Assembly (NCBI GenBank): GCA_018449715.1
Contig: JAAVVA010000007.1
Location: 186,001 to 250,000, forward strand
Direction of reading: 5' to 3'
DNA: 64,000 nucleotides
Origin: Acidobacteriaceae bacterium dw_441
Lineage (GTDB): Bacteria; Acidobacteriota; Terriglobia; Terriglobales; Acidobacteriaceae
The position numbers were made by a program, and so were the translations under genes. Numbering within the stretch: position 1 is the stretch's first letter; every line of letters begins with the position of its first letter. Positions 51,839-60,277 of this stretch are shown piece by piece. Under the pieces are notes generated by a model. The model was not told where the DNA came from. It saw only the letters and a list, made by a program, of their open reading frames with translations, and ran no database searches.

Positions 51839-53173
51839 ATGAATCTTTCCTCTTCCATGTCGAAGCCCATCCCGAACGCCATCCCCTCCACCGAGGCAGA
51901 GCGAAAGCTTGCCTCCGCCCTGCGCAAGCGCTGGATCTACATCCTTCCCGCGGCCTTCATCACCTACAGCCTCGCCTATCTCGATCGCGCCAACTACGGC
52001 TTCGGAGCCGCCGCCGGTCTTGCAGAAACACTTCACATCACGGGAGCGCAAAGCTCTCTGCTCGGCGCTCTTTTCTTCCTCGGCTACTTCCTCTTCCAGA
52101 TCCCCGGCGCAAGACTCGCGCGCACGCAAAGCGCACGCTGGCTGGTCTTCACTGCACTCGTCACCTGGGGTTCCCTCGCAGCTCTCACCGGAATCATTCG
52201 TCACTTCTGGCTGCTGGCTATCGACCGCTTCCTTCTCGGCACAGCCGAAAGCGTCATCCTGCCCTCGATGATTCTGCTTCTTTCGCGCTGGTTCACCCGC
52301 GAGGAGCGTTCCCGCGCCAACTCCATCCTCATCCTCGGCAATCCCGTTACCGTCCTCTGGATGTCGATCATCACCGGCTATCTCATCCAGGCCGTCGGCT
52401 GGCAGAAGACCTTCATCATCGAGGGCATCCCTTCTATCCTCTGGGCTATCCTCTGGATTCTCTTCATGCGCGACAAGCCCGCTGAAGCCCCCTGGATCGA
52501 GTCTGATGCCGCGCAGCACCTTGAAGAAAAATTGGCCGCCGAACAGGTCGCCCTCGAACCGGTCAAGTCCCTGAAGCAAGCGATGCTGCGTCCCGATGTC
52601 ATCCTGCTTTCGATCCAATACTTCTGCTGGAGCCTCGGAGTCTACGGCTTCGTCCTCTGGCTCCCGACCATCGTCCACATGGGAAGCTCGCTTTCGATGG
52701 GGCAAACCGGCCTTCTCTCCTCGCTCCCCTATCTCGCCGGAATCGTGGCGATGCTCTTCGTCTCCTGGCTCTCCGATAAGAGCCTCAAGCGCGAAGCTCT
52801 CGTCTGGCCCTTCCTTCTCATCGCAGGATTCTCTCTCATGGGATCATTCCTGCTCGCCGACAAGAGCTTCGCCGCCTCCTTCGTCTGCCTCGTCATCGCA
52901 GGCGGAGGAATGTACGCTCCCTATGGCCCTTTCTTCGCCATCATCCCCGAGCGCCTTCCCAAGAATGTCGCCACGGAGATCCTCGGGGTCATCAACGGCT
53001 GCGGCGCACTCGGAGCCTTCGTCGGAAGCTACCTCGTCGGCCTCCTGCAGTCGCTCACCGGAAGCTCTCGCGCCAGCTTCCTCCTCATGTCCGTTGCGGT
53101 CATTCTGTCCGCCCTGATCCTGCTGGCCTTGCCGAAACAGCCCCAATACCGGAACGAATTGATTAAGTCATGA
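51839..53173 (+). CDS. MFS transporter of the anion:cation symporter type (sugar acid/hexuronate importer)
   Basis: The 444-residue protein has twelve membrane segments and features of the ACS family: RWIYILPAAFITYSLAYLDRANYGFGAA in helix 1, GYFLFQIPGARLA after helix 2, RFLLGTAESVILPSMILLLS and RWFTREERSRANSIL. It imports carboxylated sugars such as galactonate, glucarate or xylonate. Its stop overlaps the dehydratase start (ATGA at 53170), so the aldonate it brings in is likely the substrate of that enzyme. ATG 51839 is used; an ATG six codons later is also possible. Confidence 0.92.
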   Translation: MNLSSSMSKPIPNAIPSTEAERKLASALRKRWIYILPAAFITYSLAYLDRANYGFGAAAGLAETLHITGAQSSLLGALFFLGYFLFQIPGARLARTQSARWLVFTALVTWGSLAALTGIIRHFWLLAIDRFLLGTAESVILPSMILLLSRWFTREERSRANSILILGNPVTVLWMSIITGYLIQAVGWQKTFIIEGIPSILWAILWILFMRDKPAEAPWIESDAAQHLEEKLAAEQVALEPVKSLKQAMLRPDVILLSIQYFCWSLGVYGFVLWLPTIVHMGSSLSMGQTGLLSSLPYLAGIVAMLFVSWLSDKSLKREALVWPFLLIAGFSLMGSFLLADKSFAASFVCLVIAGGGMYAPYGPFFAIIPERLPKNVATEILGVINGCGALGAFVGSYLVGLLQSLTGSSRASFLLMSVAVILSALILLALPKQPQYRNELIKS

Positions 53174-55187
53174 AGCCTTCCCCCGAGAGCACGATCTCGA
53201 CCAGCAGCGTCCTCGAAAGCCGCGCCTCTCTCTTTGAGAGCGTCACCACGCACGCGCGCGGCCCCGAGGGCAACCTTCCCATCACGCCCGAGATGCTTCT
53301 CACCCAGCCCTCGGGAAATCTCTTCGGTCTCTCGCAGGACGCGGGCATGGGGTGGGAGCCTTCGCGCCTGCTCGACCCCGAGTTCCTCATCCTCAGCACG
53401 CACGGCGGTCTTCGCGCGCAGGACGGAACCCCCATCGCGCTCGGCTTCCACACCGGCCACTGGGAGGTCGGCCTGCTCGTCGCCGAGGCCGCACGCGAGC
53501 TTCGCAACCTGCACGCCATCCCCTTCGCCGGAGCCTGCACCGATCCCTGCGACGGCCGCAGCCAGGGCACCGCAGGCATGATGGACTCGCTGCCCTACCG
53601 CAACGACGCCGCCGTCGTACTCTCGCGCCTCATCCGCTCGCTGCCCACGCGCAAGGGCATCCTCGGCATCGCCACCTGCGACAAAGGCCTTCCCGCCATG
53701 ATGATGGCGCTCGCCACCTGCGGACCTTACCCCAGCGTCCTCGTTCCCGGCGGCGTCACGCTGCTCGCCGACAGCGGAGAGGACGCTGGCAAGGTCCAGA
53801 CCATCGGCGCACGTTACTCCCAACACCAGATCACCCTCGAGTACGCCGCCGAGATGGGCTGCCGCGCCTGCGCGACCCCCGGAGGAGGCTGCCAGTTCCT
53901 CGGTACCGCAGCCACCTCGCAGGTCGTCGGTGAAGCCCTCGGGCTCTCGCTGCCGCACTCCGCGCTCGCTCCCTCCGGTCAGGACATCTGGCTCGACTGC
54001 GCCCTTCGCTCCGCCCGCGCCATGCTTCGCATGTACCACCTCGGCATGGGAACGAACGACGTCCTCACCGACGCCGCGATCCGCAACGCGATGGTCGTCC
54101 ACGCCGCCTTTGGAGGCTCGACCAATCTCCTGCTGCACATCCCCGCCATCGCCCACACCGCAGGGCTGAAGCGCCCCACGGTCGAGGACTGGGCCAGCGT
54201 CAACCGCCAGATCCCGCGCCTGGTCGATGCTCTTCCCAACGGCCCCAACAACTTCGCCACCGTGCAGGTCTTCCTCGCCGGGGCAGTTCCCGAGGTGATG
54301 CTGCACCTTCGCCGAGCCGGCCTGCTCGACACCTCCGTCCGCACCGTCACCGGCACCACGCTCGACGAAAATCTCAACTGGTGGGAACAGAGCGAGCGCC
54401 GCCGCTCCCTTCGCGAACGCCTGAAAGCACTCGACGGAGTCGATCCCGACGACGTCATTCTCTCGCCCGACACCGCACGTCACCGCGGCCTCACCGCCAC
54501 CGTCTCTTTCCCCATCGGCAACCTCGCGCCCGAAGGCTCCGTCATCAAGAGCACCTCCATCGACCCTTCGCTCATCGACGAGTCGAACCGCTACCACCAC
54601 GTCGGCCCCGCGAAGGTCTTCATCACCGAAGAGTCCGTCATCGCCGCCATCAAGCAGGGCAACATCGGCAAAGGCGACGTCATCGTACTCATCTGCGGAG
54701 GCCCCGCCGGAGCAGGCATGCAGGAGATCTACCAGATCACCTCCGCGCTCAAGAACCTTCCCGACTGCAAGTACGTCGCGGTGCTCACCGACGCTCGTTT
54801 CAGCGGCGTCTCCACCGGGGCCTGCATCGGTCACATCTCCCCCGAGGCGCTCGCGGGAGGCCCCATCGGCCGCGTCCTCGACGGCGACACCATCGAGATC
54901 ACCCTCGACCGCAACGACCTGGTCGGCAGCATCAACCTTATCGGCGAAGGCAACGAACGTTTTTCTCCCCAAGAGGGCGAGCGACGCCTCAAGGGCCGCC
55001 GCCCGCGCCCAGACCTCGCACCGCACCCCATGCTTCCCACCGAAACAAGGCTCTGGGCCGCGCTCGTTCAGGCCAGCGGAGGCATCTGGGGCGGCTGCGT
55101 CTACGACACCGAAGCCATCGTCAATCTCCTGCACATAGGACAGGAAACCATCAGGCAGCAACACTCAACCCCGGAGAAGGAAACACT

Positions 55188-55191
<4 letters not shown>
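53170..55191 (+). CDS. YjhG/YagF-type D-xylonate dehydratase (IlvD/Edd family)
   Basis: The 673-residue length and order match YjhG/YagF, a branch longer than ordinary IlvD. Diagnostic segments are THARGPEGNLPITPEMLLTQ, LFGLSQDAGMGWEPSRLLDP, PFAGACTDPCDGRSQGTAGM with the first cluster Cys, IATCDKGLPAMMMALA with the second, CRACATPGGGCQFLGTAATS with the third, VHAAFGGSTNLLLHIPAIAH, IAPEGSVIKST-like APEGSVIKSTSIDPSLIDES and LTDARFSGVSTGACIGHISP. It holds an Fe-S cluster and Mg and converts D-xylonate (or a like aldonate) to 2-keto-3-deoxyxylonate. ATG overlaps the MFS stop; its stop overlaps the FAH start (ATGA at 55188). Confidence 0.92.
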
Positions 55192-56012
<821 letters not shown>

Positions 56013-56037
56013 CTAACATGAAGCCTGACGCTCTCGA

Positions 56038-57633
56038 TTACGAGCGCGTCAGGTTTCCATTCAGCAGCCGCATAATCCCCAGCGGATTCGCCTTCTTCAA
56101 CTCCTCCGGCAGCGCCGCGTCCGGGCAGTCCTGAAAACACACCGGCCTCGCGAACCGAGAGATCGCACGCGTTCCCACCGAGGTCGTCGCACCGTCCGAG
56201 GTCGCCGGGAACGGCCCGCCATGCACCATCGCATGGCACACCTCCACGCCCGTCGGATAGCCGTTGAAGAGAATCCTCCCCACCTTGTCCTCAAGCACGC
56301 GGATCAGTCTGCCCGCCTTCGCAATGTCCTCGTCGGTGCCGTGAATCGTCGCGGTCAGATGCCCGTGCAGCTTCTCCGCCACCTTCACCAGATCGTCGAT
56401 CTCGCCGTACTCCACCAGCAGCGTCGTCGGCCCAAAGATCTCTTCTTCCAGAGAGTGCTCCGCGACAAACTTCTCCAGCGTCACGTTGAAGACCGTCGCC
56501 GCAGCCGCCGCAATCTCAGGATTCACCTGCGTCTCCGCACCCGCGATCAACTCCGCATAACCATCCTTCTTCCGCTCTTCGACCCCGGCCTTGTACTTGC
56601 TCGCGATCCCCGGAGTCAGCATTCCCTGCTGCCCCAGAGCGTTGACGCCCTTCTGCAACAGGTCGGCAAACTGCCCTTCCTTTACGGGAGCAAACACCAG
56701 CCCCGGCTTCGTGCAGAACTGCCCCGAGCCCAGCGTGAACGACGCCTGCAAACCCTGCGCCAGAGCCTCGCCGCGCTCCTTCATCGCCCCCGGCAGAATG
56801 AACAGCGGATTCGTGCTTCCCATCTCCGCGTAGCAGGGAATCGGCTCCGGCCGCTCTCCCGCCAGTTTCATCAGCGCCTTACCTCCCTGCTGCGAGCCGG
56901 TGAACGCCACAGCCTTGATCCCCGGATGCTTCACCAGCGAGACCCCCACCTCAATGCCCGCATCGAAGAGCAGCGAGAAGACTCCCGCAGGCAGACCGCT
57001 GTCAGCGACAGCCTTCTGCACCACCTTGCCCACCAGCTCGCTCGTCCCCGGATGCGCCGGATGCGCCTTCACCACCACCGGACATCCCGAGGCCAGCGCC
57101 GAAGCCGTGTCTCCACCCGCGACCGAAAACGCCAGCGGAAAGTTGCTCGCACCGAAGACCGCAACCGGCCCCAGCGGCCTCCACATCGAACGCACATCAG
57201 GCTTCGGCAACGGCTTGCGCTCCGGGTCGGCCTCGTCGATCCTCGCGTCCACCCACGATCCCTCTTCCAGCACCTGCGCAAACAGGTTGAGCTGCCCGGT
57301 CGTCCGACCCAGCTCTCCCTGCAAACGCCCCAGCGGAAGACCCGTCTCAAGATTCGCGCGCTCGACGATCGCTGCTCCCTGTTCGGCGATTCCAGCAGAG
57401 ATCCTGCGCAAAAACGCCGCCCGCTCCTTGCCCGACAGACCGGAGTACGCATAAAACGCCTTCTGCGCCAGCTCCACCGCCTCGGTAATCTGCGCCTCGG
57501 TGGCCGAGTAGAACGCGGGCTCCAGATTCTGCCCCGTCGCCGGATTCACTCCATAAAAACTCGCCTGCCCCGATGCGGCGGTCTTGTCTCCAATAAGGGA
57601 GAGACCCGAAAGCGCGGTTGCCACTAACGACAT
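56038..57633 (-). CDS. NADP-dependent aldehyde dehydrogenase (2-oxoglutarate semialdehyde dehydrogenase-like)
   Basis: From ATG 57633 (MSLVATALSG, behind AAGGAG) the 531-residue protein matches the KGSA/2,5-dioxovalerate dehydrogenase branch: GVNPATGQNLEPAFYSATEA, FGASNFPLAFSVAGGDTASA, CPVVVKAHPAHPGTSELVGK, IKAVAFTGSQQGGKALMKLA, PCYAEMGSTNPLFILPGAMK with the general-base Glu, LGSGQFCTKPGLVFA with the nucleophile Cys and EEIFGPTTLLVEY. The last step of the Weimberg route oxidises 2-oxoglutarate semialdehyde to 2-oxoglutarate. The longer open frame to 57810 runs through operator site 9 and is not needed. It is divergent from the D-2-hydroxyacid dehydrogenase. Confidence 0.92.
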   Translation of the reverse strand: MSLVATALSGLSLIGDKTAASGQASFYGVNPATGQNLEPAFYSATEAQITEAVELAQKAFYAYSGLSGKERAAFLRRISAGIAEQGAAIVERANLETGLPLGRLQGELGRTTGQLNLFAQVLEEGSWVDARIDEADPERKPLPKPDVRSMWRPLGPVAVFGASNFPLAFSVAGGDTASALASGCPVVVKAHPAHPGTSELVGKVVQKAVADSGLPAGVFSLLFDAGIEVGVSLVKHPGIKAVAFTGSQQGGKALMKLAGERPEPIPCYAEMGSTNPLFILPGAMKERGEALAQGLQASFTLGSGQFCTKPGLVFAPVKEGQFADLLQKGVNALGQQGMLTPGIASKYKAGVEERKKDGYAELIAGAETQVNPEIAAAAATVFNVTLEKFVAEHSLEEEIFGPTTLLVEYGEIDDLVKVAEKLHGHLTATIHGTDEDIAKAGRLIRVLEDKVGRILFNGYPTGVEVCHAMVHGGPFPATSDGATTSVGTRAISRFARPVCFQDCPDAALPEELKKANPLGIMRLLNGNLTRS

Positions 57634-57679
57634 AGAAGAACTCCTTCGCTCAGCCTGTTTTAATGCTGTTTCAAACGCG

Positions 57680-57704
57680 TTGCGCACGGAACAAACGCTG
57701 TTGC
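57680..57704. promoter_or_regulatory. IclR-type operator site 9
   Basis: TTGC-GCACGGA-ACAA-ACGCTG-TTGC on the plus strand: first and third half-sites exact, second with one mismatch (ACAA for GCAA). It lies 46 bases before the aldehyde dehydrogenase start and 129 bases before the divergent D-2-hydroxyacid dehydrogenase. Confidence 0.65.
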
Positions 57705-57833
57705 TCATCCCACAACGAACGAGGCAAGTGTAAATCATTCGCACCATCGCAGCCGACCACCCAGCCGATCCTCCATTCCTGCGGTTAATATGGTGCGGTC
57801 GCTTTTTCAAACTATTTCGGGGAAACTTGAATC

Positions 57834-58805
57834 ATGGTGCGCGTAGGAATCGATGAAAACCTCTCTTCGGAATTACTAGTGGACTTCCCCCGGGAAGCCG
57901 AGATCGTTCGCATCCCCGGGAAGCCGACCCAGGACTACGACGTAGACTTCTGGATCCTTCCCTTCGCCCGCAGCGACGCTTCGGCGACGTTCGCCCACCT
58001 GCGCGGCCTCAAGGTCATCCAGTCCATGATGGCGGGTGTCGACTGGATCATCCCGTGGCTTCCCAAGGGCGTCACCCTCTGCGACGGTCGCGGCATCCAC
58101 GACATCTCCACCTCCGAGTGGGTGGTCGCTGCCATCATCTCCACCCTCAAGCGCTTCCCTCTTTATCGCGACCTGCAGAACCGCCACGAGTGGGGAGGCC
58201 AGGCCGCTGTGCGCGACGGCTTCCTTAACGAGGGAGGAGCGCAGACCGGGCAGTACCGAATCCTCAGCGAAGACCTCGCAGGCAAGACCGTGCTCATCAT
58301 CGGCTACGGCTCCATTGGAGCGGCCATCGAGGCCCGCCTCACTCCCTTTGGAGCGAAGTTCCTCCGCGTCGCCCGCAGCGCGCGCATCACTCCGCAGGTC
58401 TCCCCCATCTCCGACCTCCACAGCCTTCTTCCGCAGGCCGATGTCGTCGTCGCCATCGTCCCCCTGACGCCAGAGACAGAGGGTCTGTTCAAGGAAAAAG
58501 AGCTGGGACTGATGAAGCCCGGCGCTCTTCTCGTGAACGCCGCGCGCGGCCCCGTGGTCGATACCAACGCCCTGCTCGCCGCCCTCAACGCGAAGAAGAT
58601 CCGCGCCGCGCTCGATGTCACCGATCCCGAGCCGCTGCCATCGGACCATCCTCTCTGGTCGGCGCCGAACTGCTTCATCACCCCGCATATCGCAGGCTCG
58701 ACGCCCGAGTTCATCCACCGCGCCTTCCGCTTCGGAGCCGTGCAGCTGCGCCGCTACCTCGCCGGAGAGCCGCTCGAAAACATCGTCACCGACGCGGGCT
58801 ACTAA
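57834..58805 (+). CDS. D-2-hydroxyacid dehydrogenase (NAD(P)-dependent)
   Basis: The 323-residue protein has the family's substrate domain (FARSDASATFAHLRGLKVIQ) and NAD domain (VLIIGYGSIGAAIEARLTPF). It has the catalytic Arg in LVNAARGPVVDTNALLAAL, the Glu in ALDVTDPEPLPSDHPLW and the His in NCFITPHIAGSTPEF. It probably reduces glyoxylate, hydroxypyruvate or a sugar-derived 2-keto acid. In a pentose locus, glyoxylate/glycolate handling (as in the Dahms branch) or 2-keto acid recycling are options. It starts at ATG 57834 and is divergent from the aldehyde dehydrogenase across operator site 9; a strong terminator follows. Confidence 0.9.
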   Translation: MVRVGIDENLSSELLVDFPREAEIVRIPGKPTQDYDVDFWILPFARSDASATFAHLRGLKVIQSMMAGVDWIIPWLPKGVTLCDGRGIHDISTSEWVVAAIISTLKRFPLYRDLQNRHEWGGQAAVRDGFLNEGGAQTGQYRILSEDLAGKTVLIIGYGSIGAAIEARLTPFGAKFLRVARSARITPQVSPISDLHSLLPQADVVVAIVPLTPETEGLFKEKELGLMKPGALLVNAARGPVVDTNALLAALNAKKIRAALDVTDPEPLPSDHPLWSAPNCFITPHIAGSTPEFIHRAFRFGAVQLRRYLAGEPLENIVTDAGY

Positions 58806-58828
58806 ACAGCAGCCATCCACAACAGAAG

Positions 58829-58861
58829 AGGGCCGCACAGGAGAAAATCCTGTGCGGCCCT
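58829..58861. terminator. strong intrinsic terminator
   Basis: AGGGCCGCACAGGA (58829-58842), loop GAAAA, TCCTGTGCGGCCCT (58848-58861): a 14-bp perfect stem followed by TTCCTCTT, between the hydroxyacid dehydrogenase and the convergent acidic protein. Confidence 0.92.
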
Positions 58862-58902
58862 TTCCTCTTCCGATTCTCCGCCCACCCGGCGGAGCGAGCT
58901 AG

Positions 58903-59277
58903 CTACATGCGGCGAACGCGAGGCATACGGGGAAGGTCTTCGTCGAAATCACCTTCCTCCTCATCCTCTTCGTCGTCATCGTCGTCGTAATCTTCGTAGC
59001 CTTCTTCCTCGTCTTCCTCTTCATCCTCGTCGTCTTCGTCGTCCTCATCCTCTTCGTCGTCTTCGAAGTCGTCGTCTTCTTCCTCTTCGTCGTCTTCGTC
59101 CTCATCTTCTTCGTCGTCGAGGTCTTCGTCTTCGTCCTCTTCGAAATCGTCATCCTCGTCGGCTGACGGGGCGGCGAACAACGAGTCGAAGGAAAGCGGG
59201 GTGAACTCTGCAAACGCGACTGGGGTAAGAGCGTGAAGCGGATCGATAATGTCGGTCGTGATGGGCTCGATGGCCAT
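58903..59277 (-). CDS. extremely acidic Asp/Glu-rich small protein
   Basis: ATG 59277 is eight bases after AGGAG and gives a 124-residue protein. The first ~40 residues are ordinary (MAIEPITTDIIDPLHALTPV, FTPLSFDSLFAAPSADE); residues ~45-110 are almost entirely Asp and Glu with occasional Phe or Tyr; the end is DLPRMPRVRRM. The predicted charge is extremely negative, so it must be disordered and may bind basic proteins, metals or nucleic-acid-binding partners. Similar DE-rich hypotheticals occur in Acidobacteriota. No function is known to me. The GAA/GAC tract makes the gene look repetitive on the DNA level and prone to slippage. Confidence 0.75.
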   Translation of the reverse strand: MAIEPITTDIIDPLHALTPVAFAEFTPLSFDSLFAAPSADEDDDFEEDEDEDLDDEEDEDEDDEEEEDDDFEDDEEDEDDEDDEDEEEDEEEGYEDYDDDDDEEDEEEGDFDEDLPRMPRVRRM

Positions 59278-59326
59278 GAACGTATCTCCTGTTCGCACTA
59301 TTGTATTGGGGTAAGATGCCCGGAAT

Positions 59327-59550
59327 CGAAAAAGGTAAGGGTAAAAATTGATGATTTCTAACAGCCCGGCGAAGAAATTTAGAAACCCTGTCTTATGGTG
59401 CCTCTCCCGGGAATTTTAATCGCGGATCACCGCTCTGCCAGCATCGGATAAAACTCCCGCTCCCGTTTTGAATTCTTAGAATATTTTTCCTCTCCGAAAA
59501 AGTAAGTTTCCTGTCTCGTTTCGAGCCACCCCGCCGAAAAGGTAAGGGTA
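59327..59550. repeat. threefold direct repeat CGAAAA(A)GGTAAGGGTA in a promoter gap
   Basis: Copies at 59327-59343 and 59535-59550 share CGAAAA(A)GGTAAGGGTA, with a weaker copy at 59495-59509 (CGAAAAAGTAAGTTT). They lie between the acidic protein and the secreted operon; the last copy ends just before the GGAGGG ribosome-binding site of the gene at 59564. Confidence 0.6.
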
Positions 59551-59563
59551 CTCGGAGGGATTT

Positions 59564-60277
59564 ATGACCTGGCGTCCGGCCACTCGCTCCATCGCCGGAT
59601 GGATGCTTTCTATCGCTCTTGCGTTTCCTCACCCTCTCTTCTCGCAGGAGAGCACGCCTCCCCCTGCGACCCTCGAAGACGCCCTTCACCAGATGTCCGA
59701 CCTGGCGGGCATCATCTTCGTCGGCCAGGTCCTCGCGGTCCGTCACCTCGCCGGAGATCAGGGCTCCTCCGGGGTCGTAGAAATCGACTTCCACATCGAG
59801 CAGGCTGTTCGAGGATGCTCCTCCGGCATCATCTACACCCTTCGCGAATGGGCAGGCCTGTGGCAGGAGGGGGACAATCGTTACCGTCCGGGCCAGCGCC
59901 TGCTGATGCTGCTGCACACCCCCAACGCCGCCGGGCTCTCATCTCCCGTGGGAGGAACCAACGGGGCCATTCCCATACGGTCGGCAGCCGCCCCCGCGCT
60001 GGTTACATCCTCTGCCACCGTGTCTCCCTCCGAGGGTGCTCCTATCTCTTCCACCCCTCTGGTCGCAGACCTCCGCTGGATCGGAACCCGAGTTCTTCGC
60101 AGCACGACCTACGCGTCGGCTCCAGCAGGAGTCACCGCGCAATCCATCACCGCCACGAAGCTTACCGAAGAACCACAAAGCAGCCGCGACAACACCACCT
60201 CCATCTCCGCTGAACAAGCCTCCGTCTCCGTCGTCGTCGGCCTGCTCGGCACATGGGAGCAGTCGAGCTCCCGATGA
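59564..60277 (+). CDS. secreted hypothetical protein (237 aa)
   Basis: ATG 59564 follows GGAGGG. A signal peptide (SIAGWMLSIALAFPHPLFSQ) precedes a compact domain (~45-145: LAGIIFVGQVLAVRHLAG, GVVEIDFHIEQAVRGC, YTLREWAGLWQEGDNRYRPG, RLLMLLHTPNAAGLSSPVGG) and a low-complexity Ser/Thr tail. The domain looks like a beta-sandwich or OB-like fold seen in exported Acidobacteriota hypotheticals, with no assigned function. It overlaps the next gene by ATGA and so is translationally coupled to it. Confidence 0.8.
   Translation: MTWRPATRSIAGWMLSIALAFPHPLFSQESTPPPATLEDALHQMSDLAGIIFVGQVLAVRHLAGDQGSSGVVEIDFHIEQAVRGCSSGIIYTLREWAGLWQEGDNRYRPGQRLLMLLHTPNAAGLSSPVGGTNGAIPIRSAAAPALVTSSATVSPSEGAPISSTPLVADLRWIGTRVLRSTTYASAPAGVTAQSITATKLTEEPQSSRDNTTSISAEQASVSVVVGLLGTWEQSSSR

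Noticed and set aside
54381..55187. N-terminal extension of the FAH-family frame by 269 codons
   Set aside because: It is the other frame of the xylonate dehydratase gene, very Arg/His/Pro-rich; the FAH fold starts at ATG 55188 in an ATGA overlap.
58903..59277. DE-rich tract as a simple-sequence artefact or non-coding repeat
   Set aside because: There is a good AGGAG site, an ordinary N-terminal segment and a clean stop; kept as a gene with moderate confidence.
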